In this document: positions 46,055 to 57,560 of the stretch, in pieces
How the letters are laid out: each line of letters begins with the position of its first letter
How positions within the stretch are numbered: the stretch's first letter is position 1
Origin: Massospora cicadina
Taxonomy: Eukaryota > Entomophthoromycota > Entomophthoromycetes > Entomophthorales > Entomophthoraceae
Assembly (NCBI GenBank): GCA_022478985.1
Contig: JAKSZP010000188.1
Span: forward strand, 62,001 to 126,000
Direction: 5' to 3'
Length of the DNA stretch: 64,000 bases
Notes under the pieces: generated by a model
The model's database searches: none
Seen by the model: the letters and a program-made list of their open reading frames with translations, nothing else
What the model was told of the DNA's origin: nothing
Position numbers and translations under genes: made by a program

Positions 46055-47300
46055 TTGTCAATTGTTCCCCCTGTCATTTCTTCCATCACTCTGGACCCCG
46101 ACGCTCCATTGGTTGCTCAGGTCTTAGCCAGTCAAATGACCTGCCCTGAGGGCGTGGAGTTGATCGAGCAGTTATCTCACCAGAAGCATAAACACTCCCT
46201 ATATTCACTGAAGGAGGGTATTATTTATTTTAGATCTCGCATTTGGGTTCCCCCTCTTTCCAAAATGAGGTATTTTGCGCTCATCACGACCCCCCATGGT
46301 TGGTCACCCTGGTTCTAAGAAATGCATCGATTTGATCAAATAGATCTATAATTGGGCAGGTTTGATAAAAGAAGTTCTGGGCTGGATCGCTGATTGTGTT
46401 ACTTGTGCCAGGGTCAAGTCAGATCACTCTGGTAAAAATGGCCTCCTGCACCCCTTACAGCAGGTGGAGGATCCATGGACATCAGCTTCTGTGGATTTTA
46501 TCATCGAGCTCCCCTGTTCTAATGGGTTCACAGCAGTGATGGTAGTGGTGGATCACTTTACAAAATTTTCCCTTTTTATCCCCTGCACTTCCATGATTAC
46601 TTCTGAAGAAACTGCCCATCTTTTCATACGCCATGAATTTTTGACGTTTGGTCTCCCTAGGAGATCATCAGTGCCCGTGGTTCCCAGTTCACTACGCAGT
46701 TTTGGAGTGAGATCCTATCAATCCTGAAAATATCCCCTGTCATTCCACAGCATATCATCCTCAGTCTGACAGCCAGACTGAGCGGGTCAGTCAAGTTCTT
46801 GAACAGTATCTGCGTTGCTATGCTACAGCCGCGCAGGATACTTGGTCCAATGATCTCCCCCTCACCCAATTTATGTACAATAATGGAACCCACGCGTCCA
46901 TGGGGTTTTCTCTTTACAAAGCAACGTTGGGTTATAATCCTTTATTTTCGGTTGGACCATGCTTGCAGCCAGAGGTTCAAGCTGCCATGAACCATGCTGC
47001 TCATATTAGATTGACTCAAGGCTTAGTGCGGGAACACCTCACTAAAGCTATAGACAACTACAAGCGGTTCATGGACTGGAAACATCTTCCAGGCCACGAG
47101 TTTACGAAGGGTTCTTACATTATGCTCAACACCCATCACTTAAAAATCCAGGCCCCTTCCCGCAAGTTTGCCAGCAAACATTTAGGACCTCATTTGGTAG
47201 AAAAGGTTTTGGGTAATGGGGCGTTATGACTGAAGCTTCTCACGCATTGGAAGCAGCATCCCATTTTCCATGTTTCCCAGCTGTCGCCCTTCAAGAAGCG
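46055..47300 (+). pseudogene. E2 integrase
   Basis: The N-terminal zinc region (HGWSPWF, KKCIDLIK, WIADCVTCARVK) is split by a frameshift near 46310. Core: SASVDFIIELPCSNGFTAVMVVVDHFTKF (catalytic Asp in VDF), then a shift near 46660. The CHSTAYHPQSD..TERV stretch (Glu) is near 46738-46790 in another frame. 46873-47229 gives THASMGFSLYKATLGYNP and the C-terminal GSYIMLNTHHLK..PSRKFASKHLGPHLVEKVLG. Confidence 0.8.
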
Positions 47301-47329
47301 CAATTCCCACAGAACTGGAACCAATTATC

Positions 47330-47635
47330 GTTGATAATGAAGAGGAGGCTGAGGTAGAAGCTACCCTGGCATCCCGGAAATCCTGACATTCTGTACAATA
47401 TCTCATGGCCTGGAAAGGATATCCAGCCTATGAAAACAGTTGGGTCAAGGAGCGCGATTTTGAAAATTGTATGTACCTGGTTGATGCGTTTCATTTATCC
47501 CACCCTGAAGCTCCCCGTCCCGCCCCAGAAAGTCACAACTATTATGTAGATCAAATTACCCAAGGTGCACAAGAATGTGGCTCTGGTGCAGTTTCCCGGT
47601 GGGAGTGCCATCCCTTTGGAAAAAGGAAAGGGTAA
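47330..47635 (+). pseudogene. E2 chromodomain
   Basis: After a stop near 47385 the frame reads HSVQYLMAWKGYPAYENSWVKERDFENCMYLVDAFH. YL..WKGY and SW are the hallmark of chromodomains at the integrase C-terminus of chromoviruses, thought to guide insertion to methylated chromatin. Ends TAA at 47633, overlapping the purine tract. Confidence 0.8.
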
Positions 47636-48741
47636 TGTAAGTCCTGGGGAACACTCTCTGGCTGTTGATTGGGCCATCTTCCCATTCCCAAATAAAAAGA
47701 CACCAAAGAGGATGGAAATACCTCTCACTACTCAGGGCGATCTCACTCATGTAGTAGATGAGTGATGGGTAACAGCCCTTCCACTTTGGATCCCATCCCC
47801 AGTACCCACGCTCACCTTGGAAGAACTGTTATGGGGAATTAATGAAATTTGTGCTGAAAATGCCAAATTGAAATTGGCTAGATCAAATTCAAGTGGCAAC
47901 CTGGCTGATGGCTGAAACTCAAATGGTCAATTAGGCATGAAGACTGAGGTATCAGCTGGACCTCCCGATGGCTCCAATTTGATCAATAAGCTGATAGAGT
48001 TAACATCAGGCGCCATCAATGAGGGTTTGAAGCCCTTTGTTGGTAATTTGGGCGTTGCACCCAATGTGATGCCATTGACTGAACGAACGGTCCAGCAACT
48101 GAGCTGGGCGGGTTGGGCGTCCTGAACCTGTTCCAGACTAAATGGACCTGCCTCTATGTGGGTGGCCTTGGGGGATTCCCATCGCCTGTCAGGCCAAACG
48201 CTGTCATGCCAACCATCAAAAATGTAATCGAGTTCCAATTCAGACATTTGAGGTCAAACTGATAGCAACTCAGCCCAATGCCAAATTTTGCGATGTCAGT
48301 TCTCAGGTAACAAAACCCCCTATTCCTTAACAATTTGCCAGTTAGGTCAAAATTGTGGGACCCAATCCCAGCTTCACCACTACCCCAATCGACCACTATT
48401 TAATCAGTCATATTGCACTGAGAAAATTGTTGGTCAATTTTTCTTTCCTGAATTCCTATTAAAATATCCTTTCCCAAAAAGTGATTTTTATATGCTAAAA
48501 ATTAAGCCACCTTATCTGCTGGCAGTCTCGTACCCCTCAGGGTTAACAGCCATGTGCATCTGGTACTTTATTTTGTGCCTAGATGAAATCCTGGCTCACT
48601 GGCAGATATTGGTGGAAACCCTTTCTGGTTCCATATTCTTCATATCAGCAGCAGTGCCCCAGGCATTCTGGCTTTCTGTTCAGATGCTCTGGCACCCGGG
48701 CTGGCAGGTCAGTCTAATTTCTACTTGCTGTTCACCTGACA
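47636..48741 (+). repeat. E2 3' LTR
   Basis: TGTAAGTCCTGGGGAACA to TTCACCTGACA, preceded by GGAAAAAGGAAAGGG (47618-47632), a polypurine tract. The gag-like frame 47937-48125 is open here. Confidence 0.92.
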
Positions 48742-50056
48742 GGCGGATACTGGAGCTGCGGACAATTTTATGAGTGTGGAACTAGCCCAACAATTGGAGC
48801 TCAATCTAGATGTAGGTCCTTTGGTGATGGTTACTTCTTCAGCCTACCAGACCCCTATTTAGTCTGATGGCCAGTTTCATTCTCAGTACACCAGTTCAGC
48901 TTTTGCAATCAGTTTTCAGCAATGCCAAACTTAGTGTTTCCAATTATCTTGAGGGTTGGATGGTGGTGCTGGCAACATGTTAAGATTCATTTGTAGTCTA
49001 ATATATTGTCATTCACCAATAATCAAACAGAGGAAGAGTTTCCCTTAGTTAATAAACTCAAGAAAACACAAGGCCGCAGCTCCATTACTTCCCTCATTTC
49101 CCCTTTGGGCCTTCCATCTGATTTTCCTAAAGTACTAATGCATTATCAAAGTATCTTTGATTCTGAGAAGGCGGACTGTCTTCCCCTCACGCAAAATTCG
49201 ATTTAGGATTCTGAACAACAGTACAGTTGGTGAACATCAACTGCCTGTTGTACCCACAAACGGCAGAAGCAGAGGCTGCTCTTAACACCTGGTTAGACAA
49301 TATGCTCAAGAAAGGATGGTTGTTCAAAGAGATGTCGCTAAATGCCTCCCCCATCATTTTTGCCAAGAATGCCGATGGTTCTCTCCATCCCTGTGTGGAT
49401 TATGGTCACCTAAATAAAATTACAGTAATCGATCCCTACCCTTTACCCCTTAAGCAAACTATCAATCAAGCAATTGCAAAGTCCTGCATGTTCTCTAAGC
49501 TTGATCTCATCAATGCCTTAAACCAAATAAGGATAATGGAGGGTCAAGAATGGCTTGCTGCAATTCATACCAAATGGGGTATCTTTCAGTTCCACATAAT
49601 GCCCTTTGGGCTGAAGAATGCGCCAGTCACCTTTCAAAAATGATCAATAGTATGCTGGGTGACCTCCAGTTTACATGTGTGTTCACATATATTGATGACA
49701 TCTTGATTCATTCCCCAACTCTCAAACAACACGCTAAAGACTTAGAAGAAGTTGTGGCTGCTTTTCACAAGGCGGTCCTATTTGTCAAGCCTTCAAAATG
49801 TGAGTTTTATAAGGAAGAAGTTAACTTTCTTGGGGACCTTGTCTTAAAAGATGGTTATGTGATTCCACCAAATAAGTTAGATGCTATCCGCGAGTGGCTA
49901 ACTCCAACAACCCTGAAACAATTATGGAGTTTCTTGGGTACCATTACTTTCCTAAAGAGATTTTCCCTGCTCTTTCCCAGTTGGCTGCTACGCTCCACCC
50001 CCTCATGGGTAAGAATGTACCTTTCCGTTGGACCTCAAATGCCAGCAGGCGTTTGA
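48742..50056 (+). pseudogene. E1 protease end and reverse transcriptase
   Basis: Protease: DTGAADNFMSVELAQQLELNLD from 48748. RT: 49227-49643, NINCLLYPQTAEAEA, KEMSLNASPIIFAKNADGS, FSKLDLINALNQI, MPFGLKNAPVTFQK. After a one-base shift, 49550-50056: MINSMLGDLQFTCVFTYIDDILIHS with the YIDD box intact (49688-49699), then CEFYKEEVNFLGDLV. Two or three frame breaks. Confidence 0.85.
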
Positions 50057-50079
50057 GGCAATGAAAGAAGTATTCTTAT

Positions 50080-50707
50080 CACCCCCTATTCAAAAACACA
50101 TGGACCCCTCAAACCATATATTGTCGCTTGTGATGCTTCAGCAGTTGCTGTTGTGGCAGTTCTGCTCCAGGAGCATGATGTCTTAGAACATCCGTTTGCC
50201 TACTTTTCCTGAAAGTTCTCTTCAACTGAGCAATCATGGGCCATTTACAATAAGGAATTGGCAGCTGTAGCATGGGCATTGACCCATTGGCAGTACCTGT
50301 TACAGGGTTCTTAACATAAGTTAACTGTGCATACAGACCATCAAGCTCTTTTATATTTCTGCAAACCACAAAAATCGGTACACGGACAGGCTCTTACCTA
50401 TCAGTATATATGCAGTTTCAATTTTAAATATGAATTTGTGAAAGATGCATTAAATGTGCTTCCTGACTTTCTGAGTTGCAACCCAGCCCATTGCCCCACG
50501 GATTTGGAGGAAGTGGACTTAGTTACCATGATCCCCACCACCCAAATTCTATCTATTGTTCCGCCTGTGGTCTCCTCAGCAGATTTGGCTCTGGATGCTC
50601 CACTCATTTCATGGGTTTTGGCAGCTCAGTTGTCCAACCCCAAAGAAGTGGAGTTACTCAATCACTTATCCCTCAAGCACACAAACATTCCCTGTATTCT
50701 TCAGTGA
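50080..50707 (+). pseudogene. E1 RNase H and linker
   Basis: Sequence homologous to E2 RNase H (about 50110-50330: YIVACDASAVAVVAVLLQEHD, WAIYNKELAAVAWALTHW, with stops), then 50327-50707 in one frame: HTDHQALLYFCKPQKS, PDFLSCNPAHCPTDLEEVDLVTMIPTTQILSIVPPVVSS. The linker is the part of this family also preserved in M1. Confidence 0.75.
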
Positions 50708-52680
50708 GGGGTCTCATTTATTTTAGATCGCAGGTTTGGGTTCCTTCTTCTCTTAGAACTAAGGTGTTTCATGTGCATCACGACCCTCCCATGATTGGCC
50801 ATCTGGGCAACAAGAAATGCATTGAATTGATCAAGCAAACTTATAACTGGGCGGGTTTAACTAAGGAAGTTCCATCCTGGATTGCTGATTGTGTTACCTG
50901 TCATGGTCCCATGACATCATAAATAGGGACTGACACCAAGGACAAGGCTGGGCGCTAAGAGGACCAGAAGGTGAAATTACAGGTCCGCCCAGACTTGAAG
51001 CATACCCTAGACCAACGCTGGGTATTGTCAAAATATGCCCAGGTTGGTACTAGTGGGTTGCCAAGTGCCCAGCCCCTGACGTCAGGCCAGGCGTTAAAAT
51101 GAACAATCTACCAATTAAACTTGTACAGTTCAATTTGGTTTGTCAAGGAACAGGGTTTTGAAACCTATTCCATTTATGAAATCTCGCGCTCAGGTCAAAT
51201 CCAACTTCAATAGATCACTTGAGTGAAGTTGGTTTTGGCCTATTCAACTAATTCAGATGGCAGTGTTGCCCTATTGGTGAGTCAGTGCTTGGGCCCACTG
51301 CGGCATAACCCCAATTCCCCCATTCAAGTTTAAATAGGTTTTCCCCAACCAACATCCTTGTTGGTCGACTTCCAAAATAAAAATACCCCATTTTTACTAT
51401 TTTTTATGTTATTCCAAATGATCCTGTGCGCGGACCCCTTCGAGGAGGTCTCACACTCCATCAAACTTGCCATGTTAAACACAATATGACTATCACCTCA
51501 TGCGCCATTGGTTCATCCAGGTCCCCTTCCAACCTGGGTTGTTTACCCCTTCTCTCAACGTGCGCCGTGTCATTTTTAGCAGTTTATTGATAGCATTTCT
51601 TTGCTTAAAATGTTATTGCTCTAGCACCCTCTGCTGGGCAATAATTGTTTTATTTCTAACGGCTAGTTCCCTAACGTTGGGCTTGTGCAATGAGCACTGC
51701 CACGCTGGGAACTGGAGAGCTATAGACAATTTTTAACATTACCTGTACTCAAGCAAAGTCAGACCGCTCAGGAAGAAATGGCCTCCTACATCCCTTACAA
51801 CGGGCGGAGGGTCCATGGACATCAGTGTCTGTGGATTTCATTGTCAAACTCCCCTGTTCAAAGGGGTTTACAGAAGTGATGGTTGTGGTCAATCATTTCA
51901 GCAAAATTCTTTCTTATTTATATCCCTTGTGCTCTCATGATCACGTCAGAATAAACCACTCACCTCTTTGTACACCATGTGTTCTCTATGATTGGTCTTC
52001 CGCAGGAGATCATCAGTGACCGTGTACCTCAATTTACAGCATGGTTTTGGATTGAGCTTTTGAATATTTTAAAAATCACCCCCTGCTGATCCACCACATA
52101 CCACCCCAGTCTGACGGACAAGCCAAGCGGGTTAACCGAATTTTGGAACAGTATTCGTGTTGTTACATGTCAGCCACACAAGATACCTAGGCCGATGACC
52201 TCCCTCTCACCCAATTTGCCTATAATAACGGTACTCACGCTTCTACAGATTTTTCTCCCTATGAAGTGATGTTGAGTTATAAGCCCCTCTTTCTCAGTCA
52301 GTCCCTGTCTGCATCCAGAGATCCCTGCTGCCGCAGATCATGTCAAGCATATTTGGTCTACCCAGTCTTTGGTGTGTGAGCATCTCACAAAGGCTATCAA
52401 TGATTATAAATGGTTTGCGGATTGTAAATGACTTCCTGGCCATGATATCATGGTGGGCTCACATGTTATGTTAGATACTCGCCATCTGCGGATGCAGGTG
52501 CCTTCCCAAAAGTTTTCAAGCAAGCGCTCAAATCCCCATCTGGTAGAAGAAGACTTTAGGAATGGTGCTTTCTGGTTAAAACTGCCAACTCATTGGAAAC
52601 AACACCCCATCTTCTATGTGTCCCAGTTGTCCCCATTCAAGAGAATTGTTCCCACTGAATCTTAACCAATTGTGATAAGG
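50708..52680 (+). pseudogene. E1 integrase, split by a solo LTR
   Basis: HHDPPMIGHLGNKKCIELIK, YNWAGLTKEVPSWIADCVTC (HHCC zinc region) up to 50898, then the solo LTR, then from 51744 SVDFIVKLPCSKGFTEVMVVVNHFSK (core Asp in VDF) and EIISDRVPQF (second Asp) near 52000-52035. 52450-52665 gives the C-terminal GSHVMLDTRHLR and HPIFYVSQLSPFKRI. Stops and shifts throughout. Confidence 0.75.
50899..51738 (+). mobile_element. Solo LTR in E1 integrase
   Basis: 840 bp from TGTCATGGTCCCATGACA (an 8-bp palindrome with a TC spacer) to TTTTTAACA. Flanked by a perfect 5-bp duplication TTACC at 50894-50898 and 51739-51743. Integrase reading continues on the far side (VTC / tractable QSQTAQEEMASYIPY). No coding sequence. 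Not from the E family: its ends and content differ. Confidence 0.88.
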
Positions 52681-52980
52681 ATGCATAGGAAGCTGAGGTG
52701 AAAACCATCTTGGTGTCCCACAAATCCTAGAAGTCAGTTAAGTATCTCACTGCATGGAAGGGGTATCCAGCCTATGAGAACAGTTGGGTCAAGGCTCAGA
52801 ATTGTGCTAATTGCATGGAACTGGTCAAAGAATTTCATGAGTCCCACCTTGACACTCCCTGTCCCCCCTAAAAAAAGTTGCAATGTCTATAGCGATCAAA
52901 CTGCCCAAGGCTCATAAAAATGTGGACCTTATGCAGTTTCCTGGCAGTGGTGCCCTCCATTTGTAAAAAGGAAAGGGTAA
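52681..52980 (+). pseudogene. E1 chromodomain and purine tract
   Basis: Reads KYLTAWKGYPAYENSWVKAQ then NCMELVKEFHESH, close to the E2 chromodomain, followed by the purine tract AAAAAGGAAAGGG before the 3' LTR. Confidence 0.75.
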
Positions 52981-54098
52981 TATAAGTCCAGGGGAATGTC
53001 CCCTGTGCATAGATCAGTCGCTCTTCCCATTTCTGAGCAAAAAGGGGCTGAAGAGAGCAGCCATACCCCTCATCACCCAGGGAGACCTCACCCATGTGGT
53101 AGACAAGCGCTAAGTATTGGCCTTCCCTCTTTGGACCCCTCCCCTGTTAACTTCACTCACCTTGGCCAAACTCATTAGCTAGATTAAGGAAATCTGTGCT
53201 GAAATTGCCAAATTAAAATTGATGGTCTAAAACTGATGAAAATCAAGCTGGACAATCAGAATCTGCATAGTCAAAAAGGGACAAAGATTGAATTATTGGC
53301 TGGAATCACTGACAGTTTTGATTTGCCCAGCAGTTCAATTGTCAAAATTAACCTCCTCTCAAAATTGTTAGGGATGATCCCTTACATGCAGCTCCCATCC
53401 AGAAAATCAGGAGTTGCAGCCAGTGCAGTGCTTTTGACTGAATAAACAGTCCAGTGACTGAGCATGGGTGGGTTGGGCATCCCAAACCTATTCCCAACCA
53501 AGTGGGACTGTCCCTATATGGGGTGGCACTGGGGGATTCCTGTTGCTCATCAGGACAGACGCTATTGTGCCAACTGCTGGAAGTGCAGTCAAGTCTTAGT
53601 TCAGACATTTGAGGTCAAACTGACAGCAACTTGGCCTGCCACTGAATTCTTCAATGTCAGTTCCTATTGAGCTTATCTGCCCCATCCCCAAATAATTTGC
53701 CAGTTATGTCAAACTTGAGGGACCTGATCCCGGCTTGTTTCCACATCAATTGACCACTATTTAATCAGTTGCATCACACTGAGAAAATTGTTGGTCAATT
53801 TTCTTCCTTTATTTTCTATTAAAAAAGTCTTTCCCCAACTTTATTCTTTTATATTAAAAAATAAACTGCCCTTTCCACCGCACTCCAACACCCCTCAGAG
53901 TTATTGGCTATATTTGTATGGTATTTCATTATGTGCCTGTACAAGATTATGGCTCATCAGCAAGTAGTGGCAAAACTCCTCTCTAGTTTCATATCTGTTG
54001 CTCCATCAGCAGTGCCTTTGGCATTCTGGTTTTCCATTTAGGTGCTCTGCACCTAGGCTGGCAGGCTGGTCTAATTCTAACTTTCTGTTTGCCTGACA
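52981..54098 (+). repeat. E1 3' LTR
   Basis: TATAAGTCCAGGGGAATG to GTTTGCCTGACA, preceded by the purine tract AAAAAGGAAAGGG at 52965-52977. The first dinucleotide is TA instead of TG. It contains the same gag-like reading as the left LTR (53236-53445, then CANCWKCSQ near 53567-53595). Confidence 0.88.
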
Positions 54099-56330
54099 GC
54101 TATAATAGATCTATAGTTGATTAATGGATTTTATAAATTATATGTTACTGGTAAATTTTTATTCTCTTAGTTTAAGCTAAAGAACAACTAGGTTAGCAGA
54201 TAACACTTGTCTAAAGAAAATTTAAAGTTGTTTCTTTCCTTTAAAAATAGATAATGATAATTAAATTAGTGTCAAGGAATAAGAATATGACATCAGAAAA
54301 ATTTTGTTAGCTCTTCATTGAGAGATATTTATATGTTTATATGTAAAGAACTCTTTACTTCAGACTCTTAGCTAGAAACTTAAATGGAGCATTTTTTATT
54401 TTTTTATTTATTTGTAATCTACTTCTGAGGAATCTCTTAAGATATTTAACAATAGTCTACATTCATAGATGAGCTCTACTTGTCATGATAACTTCTTTCC
54501 TTTGTTAAAATAATTAAATATAAGTGCTCTTCATGTTTGTCACTTAAAGCACTATAGTTGCTTGTAAAGAAGTTGAGATGAGAGTACAGAAAATGGATCT
54601 TTAGTGACATATTACAACTTAACATTTGGAATGTCCTCAGAAGTTTATAAATAGCTAGATTGTAATTTAGCTCTTTATTTTTCAGAAAATTGTGAACAAT
54701 AGTCTTTAGGCTACCCAAGCTGCTTGCTTTTTATGTCACATGTATTGTAACAAACTTATGGTGCCAAAGGTTTTTCTTCATCTATTTTACAGCAAACTAA
54801 TGGCAATAATCTGTCTTAGCTAATGGAGTCAATTTTCATTTTTTTGATGTAAAGTCATTTCACCCATACATAGCAAAAATTATGCATACTATTAGCATAA
54901 CTACAAAGTGTATTATGTCAAATTAATCTGAAACGTTAATCAAATACAGAATTAGGTTAATTAAATGTAGTTTATAAATATATATTTTGTATTTATGAAT
55001 ATATCTAAAGGTTTATATTTGTTTTATGCATATTAAATTTAGCTCAGAGAAATGAATGTTCTTTGAACTTCAAATACATAAATTTGCTGAGAAATAAGAG
55101 TAGATAGGTTTTTTAAGCACAACTGATGGCTTTTATGTAAACAAAATGGATTCTCTAGAAAAAAATATATATGACTCAGTGTTGCCAACTGTATTTGTAA
55201 CAAGGTTAAAAATTTCCTGTTTGTAATATTTTTATCTATCATGAAAATTTATAAAATAAAATTCTACACCCAAGAGAATGAGAGCTAAATAAAACTAAAC
55301 ATCATATTTGTTTATTTCATTAAAAATGATTAGGAATTAGCTTTGTTTGACTCAGAAATATTTTAAGTGTAAATCAATATGATACTAGTCTTTCAGCTTG
55401 GTATTTTACAAACAGTGAATTAATCAATAGTTAGCTCTAAAACAATCAAGTTTCAGAACTTAAATCTGTATTCTCATTTTGAGAGACAATTAGTCTTGCT
55501 CAGACTTGAAGTCTTATTGTAGTTATAGCATCTTTTTTATAGTATTAGATGGTGTAGTTATAGCATCTTAACCCTATAATTTATGCCAGACATGACACTA
55601 GAACCAAAAGGAAAGATCTATTGTATATATACTTTTCAGCTATTAATAGTCTTAATCCAGATGAGCTATAATTATATAATTAAATGTTTTATTTGTGTGA
55701 TGCTACTTAAATGTTTTTTCAAGTTCCAAATATAAGTCTGTAAAGATTAAGCCCAACTGAAGGCATACAGAAGTTTCTAATTTGTAACATAAGATTATAG
55801 CTGGATGGTTGGCCCCACTAGTACTAAAAATGATTAAAGTTTTACCTTATGGTAAAAAACTTAAGTACATGATATATGCCTTATGGCTGAAGATTGATAG
55901 AAACTTTCTTAACATTTTATCTAATCTTATGATAGGATACTATCATTGTGTTTTGTCATTTGATTTTTAAAGAATAAACCTGAGATGGTTAGATTACTTT
56001 AGTAATGATTGGATTAGCCTAACTAAAACTGTATATGACAGCAGGCAAGTAGCTGGTAGATATATTCAAATTTGTCTAATATATATTAAATTAAGTAGCA
56101 TTTTAGTTGAGGTGGTTTAGGAAATCATCTTATAAATAAATCATTATAAATGCATGTTTATTTCAACACCTACTCCTAGACTATTTACCAATCTCAGATA
56201 AACTTGGCACAAGTATTCTATGAAATATATATAAAATTGTTCAGTTGACTTAATTAGTCTAATGTTTCAGGTATAAGGTTAGCAGTTTTGACTTATATTT
56301 TTTATTATTTAGTTTATTTTATTAGTCAAT
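54099..56330. other. AT-rich stretch without a recognised gene
   Basis: Frames are under 90 codons and low in complexity. Near 55806-55830 the phrase GGTTGGCCCCACTAGTACTAAAA resembles the LINE1 tail, without a duplication I could find. Confidence 0.5.
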
Positions 56331-56345
56331 TATATGGTAAACTTT
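56331..56345 (+). repeat. SINE target-site duplication, left copy
   Basis: TATATGGTAAACTTT, identical to 56632-56646. Confidence 0.9.
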
Positions 56346-56631
56346 GGGGAGGATACCCCAGTGGTAGAATAGGGACCTCTACCGCTGCCTCTCCGAGTTT
56401 GATCCCAGTAGTGAACTTTGGGTAGGGGACAATTATGACTGTGTTGGCGTTGCGCACCAATGCCCCAAACTGAGATAGCAAATAGCAAAATTGGTCCATG
56501 GAGTTCCTGGCCTATCATATGCTGTATATGGAGGTTTTCTGGGCTTTATCCTCCTTTCCCATTTTCTTCACTTCCCCTCATTGGTGCGGTATTGTCCCCA
56601 GGTCAGCCCACCTCAAATAAAATTTAAGAAA
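56346..56631 (+). mobile_element. tRNA-derived SINE
   Basis: 286 bp, flanked by a perfect 15-bp duplication TATATGGTAAACTTT (56331-56345 and 56632-56646). The head looks like a tRNA: A-box-like CCCCAGTGGTAGAAT (56356-56370) and B-box-like GAGTTTGATCCC (56395-56406), about 35 bases apart. The middle is unrelated to any element here. The tail ATTGTCCCCAGGTCAGCCCA then CCTCAAATAAAATTTAAG (56591-56629) matches the LINE0/LINE3 3' end. It would be transcribed by RNA polymerase III from the internal boxes and mobilised by a LINE enzyme. Confidence 0.85.
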
Positions 56632-56646
56632 TATATGGTAAACTTT
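56632..56646 (+). repeat. SINE target-site duplication, right copy
   Basis: Perfect 15-base match to 56331-56345, directly after the AT-rich SINE tail. Confidence 0.9.
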
Positions 56647-57560
56647 CAGGCATCTATCTATATTACCTCATTTTATTATTTGGTTGATTTAATTGGTCAA
56701 ACTATAGTAAATTTACTGATCACCATCTACAATAATTCATTTTAAATCTATTAAATCTAATCGATTTTATTGGTCAACCTATGCAAAAACAATCCACACC
56801 TATAATCATTTAAGCTCATCAGGTATGATCTCATACTTTGAACTTACCCCCAGCCATAGGACATATATCATGTCAAAATCATATTTGGATGGTTAGCCTC
56901 ACTAAAAATTATATTTGGATGATTCATGTAAGGTTAATGTTGGATGAGTAAACTTATAACTTGTAGGTTAGTTACAGATGTTCTAACTCTAGCAAGTAGT
57001 GTAGGTGATTTGAAATTGAGGTTATAGCAATGGTCATTTATACTATAATAGGAGGTTATAGAATGTCATTTGAAAATAGTTTGCTTATCAATTAAATGGA
57101 GCGAGAGATGATGCCTTAAGGATAGAACTGATGAGCGAAAGGATGATTGCTTATCCGTTCCGACTAGAACGTCAAAGTTTGGATCGGGGTTCAGTTTAGG
57201 TAGTCTCCCGACTTATGCACAATTTTATTTTATTTTTTCCCACGATCCAGATGAAAATATTCATCCAAGTTCGATTGTAGGTTAAATAATTTAAAGTTTA
57301 TTCGTGTTCTACATATTAAAGCTCATTCGAGAGGTTAAGTTATTTAATCAGGCAAAGATTAATAGAATGTGCAGATAATATAAATATCTATTCAAAGCAA
57401 GATGCAGAATATAAATTTTATTCGAGGCAAGATGCAGATAATATAAAGATACAAATAATATACTTATGTAGTAAGGTTAGAACAACTGGATAAGCAACTG
57501 AATAGTTCGACTTGCGCGGGTAAAGTGGGTAAAGGGTTGCCCATCGAATCATGTGATTTA
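56647..57560. other. AT-rich stretch, no gene recognised
   Basis: No frame with a motif. Near 57350-57450 short phrases repeat (AGATGCAGA(A/T)ATA, GATAATATAAA, CAAGATGCAG), a small imperfect tandem array. Base composition becomes more even from about 57120. Confidence 0.4.

Larger units (their letters stand above)
42829..48741 (+). mobile_element. E2: chromovirus inserted in E1 protease
   Basis: LTRs 42829-43932 (1104 bp) and 47636-48741 (1106 bp), about 94% alike over the first 150 bases, with differences almost all transitions. Target duplication GGTGG (42824-42828) and GGCGG (48742-48746), one mismatch, 5 bp as usual for Ty3 elements. The interrupted E1 reading (FEALVV / ADTGAADNFMSVELAQQL) is continuous once E2 is set aside. 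Order inside: leader, protease, RT, RNase H, integrase, chromodomain, purine tract. Confidence 0.92.
41337..54098 (+). mobile_element. E1: chromovirus (Ty3/gypsy), split by E2 and a solo LTR
   Basis: Long LTRs at 41337-42453 (1117 bp) and 52981-54098 (1118 bp), flanked by ACTAT (41332-41336) and GCTAT (54099-54103). Inside: a short leader, protease, RT, RNase H, integrase and chromodomain. E2 (42829-48741) sits in the protease codons and a solo LTR (50899-51738) in the integrase. LTR copies differ by many transitions (the TG of the right one is TA), so it is older than E2. Confidence 0.9.

Noticed and set aside
55806..55830. Second LINE1-tail stub (GGTTGGCCCCACTAGTACTAAAA)
   Set aside because: Only partial similarity and no flanking duplication; could be chance.
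56346..56420. A genuine tRNA gene
   Set aside because: A and B boxes are present, but I could not pair a full cloverleaf, and the sequence continues without a terminator into a LINE-like tail between target duplications, so it is a SINE head.
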